64,000 bases of DNA from Cupriavidus necator N-1. GTDB lineage: Bacteria; Pseudomonadota; Gammaproteobacteria; Burkholderiales; Burkholderiaceae. Shown here piece by piece: positions 18,842 through 26,735 of this stretch. Positions within the stretch are counted from its first letter, which is position 1; every line of letters starts with the position of its first letter. The stretch is taken from NCBI RefSeq assembly GCF_000219215.1, contig NC_015727.1, positions 620,001-684,000 of the forward strand. The letters run 5' to 3'. Below the pieces are notes generated by a model, which did no database searches, had not been told where the DNA came from, and worked only from the letters and a program-made list of their open reading frames with translations. The translations under genes were made by a program, and so were the position numbers.

Positions 18842-19275
18842 GCCGCCTGTACGAGGAAGTTCGCATGCCGCTCGCGGTGGGCACGACGCTGCAGCACCCC
18901 GAGCGCGCGCTGCTTAAGTGGGAAGGCATTCGCAACCGTTCCGATATTGGACAGATCTGCTACCTGACGCGTGACACGTTGAACACGCGGCACACTTTCG
19001 ATCCCAGAGGCTTCAGCAGCGAACGCACCAAGGTTGTACGCCTGCTGGTGACGCAGCCTTCCGAGCGTGTGACCCTTGGCGCCAGGCGTCCGGAGACTAT
19101 CTACGGTGCTCTGCGCGGCGTGCTTGACTTCGCCAACCGGGCCGACAGGCTTGGTTTGCATCAGGTGCTCTGTAACGAGAAGGCTACGGCAGAACTAGAT
19201 TCGGCGCATTGGGAGCGAGCCGTGCGGGAGTCCGGGTACGTCGCCGCGCAGCAGACCGTCCAACCGGAGGTATAG
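18838..19275 (+). CDS. Integrase-associated protein, probably truncated
   Basis: A 145-residue frame whose ATG overlaps the integrase stop as ATGA (18838-18841), so it was translationally coupled to it. It contains the stretches RTKVVRLLVTQPSERVTLG and LDFANRADRLGLHQVL and ends GYVAAQQTVQPEV. I do not recognise a catalytic motif. The tight coupling fits multi-gene tyrosine-recombinase modules of Burkholderiales, in which further recombinase genes follow directly. A second piece resembling its 3' end and the following ATG region occurs at about 20592-20661, which shows the module was broken up by rearrangement. Confidence 0.5.
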   Translation: MSRLYEEVRMPLAVGTTLQHPERALLKWEGIRNRSDIGQICYLTRDTLNTRHTFDPRGFSSERTKVVRLLVTQPSERVTLGARRPETIYGALRGVLDFANRADRLGLHQVLCNEKATAELDSAHWERAVRESGYVAAQQTVQPEV

Positions 19276-19278
19276 AAC

Positions 19279-19850
19279 ATGGTCTTGCCGATCCTTGTGC
19301 CGGGCCTAACCGAGCCGGCTCCAGCGAAAGTGTGGATACCGCGCCCGTCTACTGATTCCGCCAAGCCGGTAGCTCCGCTCAATCGATCGCCTCGGGTGCG
19401 TAAGCCCGCGGACTTGAACATGGCGGTGAGAACTGTCACGGAGCGAGAACGGGCGATTGCGAGGATCTTACGTCGGCTGGGGATTGGTCCTCTCTCGCGT
19501 GAGCGAGCTACGAAGGTTGGGGAATTGCTTGGGCTCCATTGTTCTTCTGTGTATCGCTTGCGGCGGCGCTTCCTCACGAATCCTGTAGCGGGCGCGTTGA
19601 TACCGCATAGCTCGGGCCCCAAGGTGGGAGATCTTCTTTTGGCAGCGACGGTTGAGAGAATCGTGAGTGAGGTGCTTACCGATTGGCTGCCGCGACAGCC
19701 TTATCTCGGGCATCCGCTTCTTGAGCTCTGCGTCGAGATCCGGTAGCGATGCGCGGGGGCGAGTGTTTGTCCGCCAAGCAGAGCTACCATTTCGCGACGC
19801 TGGGCCGCCCATCGGAAGGCAGAGGCGGTAAGCAATGCGAGAGTCCAACC
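19279..19850 (+). pseudogene. tniA-like transposase 5' fragment (copy A), fused behind an integrase-module start
   Basis: The frame begins MVLPILVPGLTEPAPAKV, matching the small frame at 20638. From the ATG at 19420 it becomes a diverged copy of the N-terminal DNA-binding region of the intact TniA at 21604: [68 protein letters not shown] at 19744 interrupts it, after which homology continues ([19 protein letters not shown]) to about 19850. No DDE catalytic domain follows. Copy B at 20176 resembles it closely. Confidence 0.72.
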
Positions 19851-19861
19851 TCCGCTCCGAG

Positions 19862-20101
19862 TGAACAGCTTGGTGATCATGTCGCGGTCGCGCAGGCGCG
19901 CGAAAGCCAGGCGGCGGTTGGCAACGGTGCCTTCTTGGCCAGCGTGATCAGCGGCTCGACAACCTTGCGCAGTTCCTTGGCATTGGGCACGGTGGTCTTG
20001 ATCAGCTCGTGCTGGAACAGCGAGTTGGACATGTTGCGCAGCATCGCGAGACGGTGCGACGAGGTGCGGTTCAGTTTCCGCAGACCATGACGGTGACGCA
20101 T
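19862..20101 (-). pseudogene. rplQ: Fragment of ribosomal protein L17 gene (rplQ)
   Basis: On the minus strand, from an ATG at 20101, the frame reads [19 protein letters not shown], then [19 protein letters not shown] and [16 protein letters not shown]. This is unmistakably the N-terminus of bacterial L17. The natural AAGGA ribosome site is retained upstream. A single-base shift near 19933 moves the sequence into another frame, where L17 continues as [21 protein letters not shown]. It then ends at a junction near 19862, about 45 residues short. L17 is normally encoded once, at the end of the alpha operon, so this is a decayed extra copy carried between two transposase fragments. Confidence 0.85.
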
Positions 20102-20175
20102 GATGATTCCTTTCAGTTAAGTGTTTGACCAGCTCTTCAAAAATCGTCTCGGCGGGTAAGACCACGGTATTGGAC

Positions 20176-20634
20176 ATGACGGACACGAATGCAACGGAGC
20201 GCGAACGGGCGATTGTGAGGGTCTTACATCCGCTGGGGAGGGGGCCCCTCTCGCGTCAGCAAGCTAAGAAGGCTGGCGAATTGCTAGGAGTCCATAGGTC
20301 TACGATCTATCGCTTGCGCCGGCTATTTCTTGCGAATCCTGCGGCGAGCGCGTGGATACCGCATAATCCCGGTCCCAAGGCCGGAGAACTGCGCCTACCA
20401 GCCACGGTCGAGAAAATCGTGAGTGAGGTGCTTACCGATTGGCTGCCGCGACAGCGTCATCTCGCACATCCGCTTCTCGAACTCTGCGTCGAAATCCGGA
20501 AGCGATGCGCAGGGGAAAATGTCAGTCCGCCAAGCAGACCTACCATTTCAAGGCGGTGGGCCGCCCAATGGCAAGCGGAGGCCCAGAGCAGTGTGAGAGT
20601 CAGGGTACGTCGGAGAGTACGACAGGAAGTATAG
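20176..20634 (+). pseudogene. tniA-like transposase 5' fragment (copy B)
   Basis: A second truncated copy of the TniA N-terminal region: [78 protein letters not shown]. After about 140 residues it runs into VRVRVRRRVRQEV and stops. That tail coincides with a junction to sequence related to the end of the 18838 gene. The catalytic DDE domain is missing. It is closer to copy A than to the intact gene, so A and B probably derive from one related element, not from the neighbouring intact one. Confidence 0.75.
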
Positions 20635-20637
20635 GCC

Positions 20638-20736
20638 ATGGTCTTGCCGATCCTTGTGTTGGAGCTGGCTGAGCCCGACCCCGAGTATGTGCCGATCCCG
20701 CGCGAACGCGAGGCATTTCCACCGCCAACAAGCTGA
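20638..20736 (+). pseudogene. Remnant start of an integrase-module gene
   Basis: A 32-codon frame beginning MVLPILVLELAEPDPEYV, whose DNA (ATGGTCTTGCCGATCCTTGTG) repeats the start at 19279 almost exactly. The preceding bases also resemble the end of the 18838 gene. It runs out of frame into the cupin remnant. It is evidence that the same integrase-module junction exists twice, 1.36 kb apart. Confidence 0.5.
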
Positions 20737-20822
20737 CGCACCTGGCTGTTACCGGCACCGTGGATGGGAAAAATGTCACGTGGATGGAGAAAGTCACCGA
20801 TGAGCAATATCACGCGCGCTGA
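20712..20822 (+). pseudogene. 3' remnant of a cupin-domain protein gene
   Basis: Without any start codon, a frame from about 20712 reads ISTANKLTHLAVTGTVDGK, then NVTWMEKVTDEQYHAR and a stop at 20820. This is the typical C-terminus of small secreted cupin proteins that are encoded next to carboxymuconolactone-decarboxylase-like proteins. It overlaps the start of exactly such a gene (ATG 20800). The 5' part was lost at the junction near 20710. Confidence 0.6.
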
Positions 20823-21444
20823 ACCGCAAAAAATGCGCCGCAGGAGCGCAGGGCTTGCGGTCGCCGTGGGCTTCAGCATGGCCACTACGCTGATACCCGT
20901 AGTCTCTAATGCGCAGGAGGGTCCAGCTATGAATTCGCCCCAAAGTCGCGCGTCAAGCGCATCTGAAACGCTTACGGTGCGGCAGCAAGCCATCGTCCCT
21001 ATTGCTGCATTCGGTGCTGCAGGCGACATCGCAAAGCTGAACGCGGCATTAAATCGGGGGCTTGACTCGGGTTTGACGGTGAGTGAGGCAAAGGAAATCC
21101 TGGTGCAGCTCTACGCCTACGCCGGCTTCCCGCGCAGCATCAATGCACTGGCTGAGTTGATGAAGGTGCTTGACGCGCGCAAGCAGCGGGGCGTCCACGA
21201 CGTTCCCGGCTCAGACCCGAGCCGTGCCGTGCCCAAGGGCGATGCGTTACTGACTGCAGGGACGGCCAACCAGACCAAGTTGTCTGGCGCCCCGGTCAGG
21301 GGCGCGCTGTTTGAGTTCGCTCCTGCCATCGACGAATACCTGAAGACCCACTTGTTCGGCGATATCTTCGAGCGCGACAACTGTTGCAGATCGTTAATTC
21401 CGCGATCCGCGCCCACACATCTGCGAGCAATCACACTGGGTTAA
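20800..21444 (+). pseudogene. Carboxymuconolactone decarboxylase-family protein, 3' truncated
   Basis: From the ATG at 20800 the product has a signal peptide (SAGLAVAVGFSMATTLIPVV, cleavage after NAQ). The start of the CMD/AhpD-like fold follows: VPIAAFGAAGDIAKLNAAL, then SEAKEILVQLYAYAGFPRS, INALAELMKVLDARK. The family normally continues past HLFGDIFERDN with a second helical repeat. Here, after about codon 193 (21378), the sequence changes abruptly to unrelated residues and stops. A CMD protein paired with a cupin is a common secreted-enzyme arrangement. The loss of both outer ends shows rearrangement on each side. Confidence 0.7.
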
Positions 21445-21530
21445 CGCATTGATTTTCATTGGAAAACTGTCGGTGGAAGAACGATTGGTGCCGTTGCGCA
21501 GAGGCAACGGCCTTTCGGCGTTGGACGACA

Positions 21531-21576
21531 AATTCCGCGACTGTGGCTCTGCGGACTGGTAATTCGACTACTGTGG
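21531..21576 (+). repeat. Two direct repeats upstream of tniA, likely transposase-binding sites
   Basis: AATTC-N4-ACTGTGG occurs at 21531-21546 and again at 21561-21576, exactly 30 bases apart and just before the tniA start. Tn7/Tn5053-type elements carry such directly repeated transposase-binding sites in their ends. This suggests the left end of the tniABQ element is here. I could not find a matching right end. Confidence 0.5.
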
Positions 21577-21603
21577 GTTGAATGTTAGTTTCTGCGTATC
21601 TCC

Positions 21604-23235
21604 ATGACTCAACCTACGGAGCGCGAATTTGCGATTGCGCGAGTTCTGCGTCCCCTTGGAAGGGGACCGCTCTCGCGCAAGCAAGCAGATTACGCTGGCA
21701 AATTGCTCAGGATGCATCGGTCCACCGTCTATCGTCTTCGGCAACGATTTCTTGCTGATCCAGTCGCGAGCGCGCTGAGCCCCTATGACCGCGGTCCGAG
21801 ATCCGGAAAGGGGCGACTGCCGGCGCAAGTCGAAAACATCGTGAACGATGTACTATCCACTTGGCTGCCGCAGCAGCGCTATCTGGCGCACCCGCTGTTT
21901 GAGCTGACCATTGAAATCCGCAAACGCTGTGCCGCGGCTGGCGTTACCGCACCAGCCAGGTCAACCGTTTCACGGCGTTGGGCCGCTTATCGGAAGGAAG
22001 AGGCGCTTCTGCAGGCGGCGTTACCGGCGGCAGCAATTCCGCCTGGCAGTCTCGTCGCGCGTTACCCGATGGACATCGTTCAGGTCGATCACACGCTCGC
22101 CGATGTGATCGTGGTGGATGAGCTATATCGGCGCCCAATCGGTAGGCCATGGCTTAGCCTTGCTGTTGACGTTGCCACACGATGTGTCGTGGGAGTGTAT
22201 GTGGGAATGGACCGCCCGAATGCGGCCACGGTTGCTCTTCTATTGACGCGCGTCGTTCTACCCAAATTGAGCTGGCTTGCCAGTCTCGAGGTCAGTGCCG
22301 ATTGGCCGATGCACGGTATCCCGAAAGTGCTTCACCTCGACAACGCGGCCGAGTTCAAAAGCAGGGCGCTGCGCTCCGGGTGTAGCCAGTACGGGGTGGA
22401 ATTGATGTATCGTCCCGCCGGACGCCCATACTTTGGCGGACATATCGAACGATTGAATCGGACCCTCATGGAGCGCGTCCACAGCTTGCCGGGATCGACT
22501 GGCTCGTCCCCGAAGGGGCGCAAAGCCAGGCCGCCTGAACGAGAGGCATCCCTGACGATCCGAGAATTTGAGAAATGGCTGGTCCTGGAGATCGCGCAGC
22601 GCTATCACCATAATGCGCACCGGGGGTTGCGTGGAGCCACTCCCTACTCCATGTGGGCCACACTTGGCGGCGAGACGCCTCCGAAGTTGCTTCCCGATAC
22701 GGCGTCCGAAGCTTTGCGGTTCCTGATCCAGTTCCTGCCGATGACACATAGAACGGTCCAGGCGGATGGCCTCACGCTATTCTACATTCGGTACTGGCAT
22801 CCAATCTTTACTGCGTGGCGGGCAACCAAGCAGAAGGTCATTACACGGTTTCACCCCGAAGATCTCTCCAAAATTTTTGTCAGCGTTGATGGCAAACGGT
22901 ACCTCGAGGCGACCTTTGCCGACTTGCGCCGCGATCGCGTTTCGTTATGGGAGCAACGCAGCGCATTACGGCATCTGCGCGCCCAAGGACAGGAATACGT
23001 CAGCGAGGCCATGCTGTTCATGGCCATTGATGAACAGCGCCGCATCGTTGCGCGCGCAAGAACACAGTCGTTGGGTGCAAGCCGTCGACGCAATGCCTTG
23101 AAGGATCCGGTGCCAAGGAACGCTCGGCAAGAGAACTCTCAAGTTCGGCAAGGCGAAAGCGCATCGGTGAGACCCACTGAGGCGTCCGTCGACTACAGCA
23201 AGCCAGCCATAGCGTACGATGTAGAGCAATGGTGA
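21604..23235 (+). CDS. tniA: TniA/TnsB-like DDE transposase
   Basis: 543-residue Mu/Tn7-type transposase. The N-terminal region is a helix-turn-helix DNA-binding module (RSTVYRLRQRFLADP). The rve/DDE core has Asp in DIVQVDHTLADVIVVDE, Asp in VLHLDNAAEFKS and Glu in GHIERLNRTLMERVHSLPG. A Mu-type C-terminal beta domain follows (RYWHPIFTAWRA, DLSKIFVSVDGKRYLEATF). TniA joins transposon ends to target DNA together with the TniB ATPase and TniQ, whose genes follow. All catalytic residues are present and the frame is intact, so it may be functional. Confidence 0.9.
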   Translation: MTQPTEREFAIARVLRPLGRGPLSRKQADYAGKLLRMHRSTVYRLRQRFLADPVASALSPYDRGPRSGKGRLPAQVENIVNDVLSTWLPQQRYLAHPLFELTIEIRKRCAAAGVTAPARSTVSRRWAAYRKEEALLQAALPAAAIPPGSLVARYPMDIVQVDHTLADVIVVDELYRRPIGRPWLSLAVDVATRCVVGVYVGMDRPNAATVALLLTRVVLPKLSWLASLEVSADWPMHGIPKVLHLDNAAEFKSRALRSGCSQYGVELMYRPAGRPYFGGHIERLNRTLMERVHSLPGSTGSSPKGRKARPPEREASLTIREFEKWLVLEIAQRYHHNAHRGLRGATPYSMWATLGGETPPKLLPDTASEALRFLIQFLPMTHRTVQADGLTLFYIRYWHPIFTAWRATKQKVITRFHPEDLSKIFVSVDGKRYLEATFADLRRDRVSLWEQRSALRHLRAQGQEYVSEAMLFMAIDEQRRIVARARTQSLGASRRRNALKDPVPRNARQENSQVRQGESASVRPTEASVDYSKPAIAYDVEQW

Positions 23236-23241
23236 TCCGTA

Positions 23242-24111
23242 ATGGGCGCGCTACTCACACATCTGCTGCCTACTGCCAGACCGCTGGCACAATGCGATGA
23301 CAATGTCCGGATTCGAGGACTAGCCCGTAACCGATGGATCGACTACCCGCGTGCCACGCAGGCGCTGGAGATTCTTGAACGACTCATCCAGACACCTGAG
23401 CGCGAGCGTATGCCATGCCTGTTACTGCACGGAGACTCCAATATCGGAAAGACGCAGATCATCTCCAAGTTTCAGCGTCATCATCCGCCCGAGTATGACG
23501 AGCAGAAGGGCGTTGAGATGTGCAAGATTGTCGCCATGCAGATGCCGCCGACACCTGATCAGCAGCGATTCTATGCGTCACTGCTTTTCGAGCTGGGGGC
23601 GCCTTTCAATGCTACAGCCCGGCTTTCCGCGCTCGAGAAGCTGACCCGAGAGCTTCTTCGGAAGGTAGCGCCGCGGATGCTGATTGTTGATGAGGTCCAT
23701 CACTTGCTGGCAGGAAGCTACCGGGAACAGCGGGCATCCTTGAATCTGCTGAAGTTTCTGGCGAATGATTTGAGAATCTCCATCGTCCTCGTTGGCACCC
23801 AAGACGCCGTGATTGCGTTGCAAACGGATCCGCAGATGGTGAGCCGGTTCACACGCTTCGAAATTCCCAGGTGGAACGAATCAGAGGCCTTCCGATGCCT
23901 CCTTGCTGCCTTTGAACGAATTCTGCCCCTTCGACGGCCGTCGAACCTAGCGCGGCAAGAGATGGTTCGGGCGATCCTGGCGGCGAGCGGCGGGCTAACC
24001 GGGGAGGTATCGCGGGTGCTCAATGTCGCGACTGAACTCGCCATTCGCGACGGCAGAGAGGTGATCGAAGTTGGCCACATCGAGAATGCAGCGAGAGGTC
24101 TCCTGTGCTGA
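23242..24111 (+). CDS. tniB: TniB-like AAA ATPase
   Basis: 289-residue transposition regulator of the TniB/TnsC type. Walker A is LLHGDSNIGKTQII, Walker B is MLIVDEVHHLL, and VLVGTQDAVIALQTDPQMV precedes the FTRFEIPRW segment typical of TniB. In the family it binds ATP and target DNA, confers target immunity and activates TniA. It starts 6 bases after the tniA stop, so the two are one transcript, and tniQ overlaps or abuts its end. Confidence 0.9.
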   Translation: MGALLTHLLPTARPLAQCDDNVRIRGLARNRWIDYPRATQALEILERLIQTPERERMPCLLLHGDSNIGKTQIISKFQRHHPPEYDEQKGVEMCKIVAMQMPPTPDQQRFYASLLFELGAPFNATARLSALEKLTRELLRKVAPRMLIVDEVHHLLAGSYREQRASLNLLKFLANDLRISIVLVGTQDAVIALQTDPQMVSRFTRFEIPRWNESEAFRCLLAAFERILPLRRPSNLARQEMVRAILAASGGLTGEVSRVLNVATELAIRDGREVIEVGHIENAARGLLC

Positions 24112-24115
24112 GCGT

Positions 24116-24640
24116 GTGAGACCTTGGCCGGTGGCGCCACGTCCGTTTGACGACGAGGCCTTTGGCGGCTGGCTGGGGCGCTTGGCAGCAACGTATCGAA
24201 TCAGCGTCCCCCAGTTATGGGCGAGTGGGCACCTTGGGGCATTCCCATACTTGCCCCGCTGTGGATGGCTGCTGTTTCCGCCGGTTGATGAACTGGTGCT
24301 TGCCCGTCTCGCAGCTTTGACACACGTTAACATCGACAGACTAGTGGCGATCCAAACGCCAGCAGCATGGGTGTCCGAACGCAGCGGCCTCCCGTTCTGC
24401 TTCGAGTGCCTCGCTCTGAATCCCTTCGATGTCTTTGCGCCTCGCTGGAAACGTGAGTGGCTGAATCCGGTGGCAATGGCCTGTGAAATTCACGTTCACC
24501 GCTTCCAGGTCATCTCATCGTTCAGATTACATCAGCTCAAAAATCTCAGTGCAGTGATCCGTTGGGTAGGGAAGCGGTACGCGCGGGATCGCGAACCGGT
24601 AGGAAGCCCCCCCTTTGGCACGCCACGGTCGCAGTATTAA
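24116..24640 (+). CDS. tniQ: TniQ-family target-selection protein, possibly truncated
   Basis: The TniQ opening is present (RPWPVAPRPFDDEAFGGWLG, then RLAATY). A zinc-ribbon-like segment has FCFECLALNPFDVF and, 30 residues later, ACEIHVHRF. TniQ links target recognition to the TniAB machinery. The GTG at 24116, four bases after the tniB stop, gives the canonical start; a longer overlapping frame begins at 24071. It ends after a run of seven C (24607-24613). A second frame from there stays open to 24744, so a frameshift or truncation by the IS110 insertion is possible. Confidence 0.72.
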   Translation: MRPWPVAPRPFDDEAFGGWLGRLAATYRISVPQLWASGHLGAFPYLPRCGWLLFPPVDELVLARLAALTHVNIDRLVAIQTPAAWVSERSGLPFCFECLALNPFDVFAPRWKREWLNPVAMACEIHVHRFQVISSFRLHQLKNLSAVIRWVGKRYARDREPVGSPPFGTPRSQY

Positions 24641-24740
24641 TGCTCACCATTCGCAGAATTAGATCCTATGTAGGGGAAGAATCGCCAAGACGGCTAGCAG
24701 TAGGATTGATGGGGCACGAGCTCGCTCAATGGAGGGCATC

Positions 24741-25895
24741 ATGAACGCCGATCACGCTACCGAACTACATGCTGAAGACGCCATCCTGGCGGTATCTCTC
24801 GAACTGTCGGCCGCACAATGGAAGGTTGCACTTCACGACGGATTCAGGGAGCAACCCGCGGTTCACTCGGTCGGTGCTCTACAAGCCGCTTCTCGACTGC
24901 AGGCCGTGCTTGATCTGATCGAGCAGCAAAAGCGCAAGTGGTCGCTGCCTTCGCATGTGCGTGTGGTCGTGAGCTACGAAGCTGGACAGGACGGATTCTG
25001 GATCCTTCGGTCGCTGCGCTCGCGCGGCATCGACTGTTATATGGTCGATGCCGCGAGCATCCCGGTGGAGCGCCACAAGCGGCGTGCGAAGACGGACCGC
25101 CTCGATGCAATCAAGCTCGTCACCAATCTACGTGCATGGCTACATGGCGAGCGAGACCGTATGCGGGTGGTGCGTGCGCCCTCTCTGCAGGATGAAGCGT
25201 CGCGTCATCTGATTCGCGATCGCGGACAACTGCAGAAGGAAGTCATGCAGCACCGCGACCGCATGCGCAAACTGCTTGTTACCGTTGGCTGTTGGGACGA
25301 GGTTGACCACCGTGCATTCGCCAAGCGGCTCGCTCGCGGCGAACTGACCTGCCACGACGGCTCGCCGTTGCCAGACGAACTGCGCGAACGGTTGCTGCGT
25401 GAATCGCATCGCCTGGAACTCGCCGAGCAGCAACTCAAGGATCTCCAGCGTACTCTTCATGACCGCCTACCCGAGCCGGTACGTGAGCGAATCACCTGGC
25501 TCAAGCGCTTGAGGGGAGTGGGTGACATTGGTGCATCGCGTCTTATGCTCGAACTGTTCTGGCGGCAGTTCCGCAACCGCCGACAGCTCGGCGCGTGCGT
25601 AGGACTCGTGCCCCAGCCCTACGACAGCGGCCAGAGCCGGGTCGATCAGGGTATTAGCAAGCAAGGCAATCGACGGGTACGGGTTCAGCTTATCGAGATG
25701 GCTTGGGGCTGGCTCCGATACCAGCCTGGCAGTGCGCTTACACGATGGTTCAACGAACGCACCCAAGGTACCGGGCCCAACCGCCGTGCCCGCCGCATTG
25801 CCATCGTCGCGCTCGCCAGGCGCCTCGTGATTGCACTATGGCGTTACCTAACGGAAGGCATCATTCCCGACGGGGCCCAGTTCAAACTGGCATGA
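24741..25895 (+). CDS. IS110-family (IS1111 group?) transposase
   Basis: 384-residue DEDD/serine-type recombinase of IS110 elements. The N-terminal RuvC-like domain is seen in VVVSYEAGQDGFWILRSLR and ERHKRRAKTDRLDAIKL. The C-terminal Transposase_20 domain is seen in LKRLRGVGDIGASRLMLELF and GACVGLVPQPYDSGQSR, where the Ser before GQS is the likely nucleophile. GNRRVRVQLIEMAWGWLR follows. The ATG at 24741 has GGAGGG upstream. The element sits directly behind tniQ. Recently described IS110 relatives use a bridge RNA encoded in their non-coding end; see the following entry. Confidence 0.9.
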   Translation: MNADHATELHAEDAILAVSLELSAAQWKVALHDGFREQPAVHSVGALQAASRLQAVLDLIEQQKRKWSLPSHVRVVVSYEAGQDGFWILRSLRSRGIDCYMVDAASIPVERHKRRAKTDRLDAIKLVTNLRAWLHGERDRMRVVRAPSLQDEASRHLIRDRGQLQKEVMQHRDRMRKLLVTVGCWDEVDHRAFAKRLARGELTCHDGSPLPDELRERLLRESHRLELAEQQLKDLQRTLHDRLPEPVRERITWLKRLRGVGDIGASRLMLELFWRQFRNRRQLGACVGLVPQPYDSGQSRVDQGISKQGNRRVRVQLIEMAWGWLRYQPGSALTRWFNERTQGTGPNRRARRIAIVALARRLVIALWRYLTEGIIPDGAQFKLA

Positions 25896-26303
25896 CATCA
25901 GTTGCGATGTCGCAAAACAATCGAGGGTGAGATGAGTTGTGCCCGCGCAGATCGCTGGCCTGCTGAGCGCGGCCGATAATTAGATGGGGCACATCTCCCG
26001 GATTGCACTATCCGGCGCCACGCGCATAAAGGATGAGGCCGGTACTACCGGCGGATAGAAGTTGGTGAGACGTCGATGTCTCACGTGCGCACCAGCCGTC
26101 TCCCCCTTACGTTAGTCGAGCCCACGCAGCCCGACCTCGAGGACTCTTTATGATCTGAATCTTTGTAGAAAGCTTGTCGCCACTTGACAAACTATTCCCC
26201 ATAGAAGCGATCTGCAACAGCTCGCATGAATGTTGAGCCTGGCTCGCACGAACCTTGTTCTTCAACAGCCGCAATAACCTCGCGCCATGGCGAGAAAACG
26301 CAA
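25896..26303 (+). ncRNA. Structured non-coding tail of the IS110-type element, candidate bridge (seek) RNA
   Basis: About 400 bases without a convincing protein. They contain a hairpin CCGGT-ACT-ACCGG (26039-26051), a perfect 7-bp stem GTGAGAC/GTCTCAC (26065-26084, loop GTCGAT), and GATGGGGCAC (25983-25992), which repeats 24708-24717 on the other side of the transposase gene. IS1111-group elements encode their guide RNA downstream of the transposase, so the RNA is expected here. The identification rests on position and structure only; element ends were not defined. Confidence 0.4.
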
Positions 26304-26690
26304 CTAACCGCCGACACTAGAAAATCTACAAGCTATGTGGCCGGTAAGCGAGGAGGCGGCGTCCGGTGACGTCTCGCCGCGGTCAGGCGAGCAAGAACAC
26401 TTGGGCAAAATTTCACTTTCGTGAAAGTATAAATAGGATTTCCTGCTGCTTGCTGTCATCGGAGGAGTCGCGGGCGGCCGCCCTATGCCCTTGTGAGTCC
26501 AGCCAATGCGGTGCTTGTCCTCTGTCGCCTCGTGCCGCGCATCGTCTTCGGTATGCAGGTAGATGCTGGTGGTGGCGATCGACGCGTGGCCAAGGTTGTC
26601 GCGCACGTGGCGCAGGTCCACCTGCTGGTCGCTCATGTGCGAGCCCACCGTATGCCGCAGTCAGTGTGCCGACGCTATGGCCAGCACGTC
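26304..26690 (-). pseudogene. C-terminal fragment of a tyrosine integrase
   Basis: On the minus strand the frame reads LRHTVGSHMSDQQVDLRHVR, then DNLGHASIATTSIYLHTEDD, which is the catalytic end of a phage-type tyrosine recombinase with its Arg, the LGH His and the nucleophile Tyr. A TGA at 26661-26663 interrupts the block directly before LRHT, where Trp is expected. No N-terminal part exists upstream. It forms the right border of the mobile region, next to the intact IclR gene. Confidence 0.75.
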
Positions 26691-26735
26691 GGACTGCGCG
26701 GCTCCAGAGCCAACAGGGAAGCGTGGCTCCCAACC

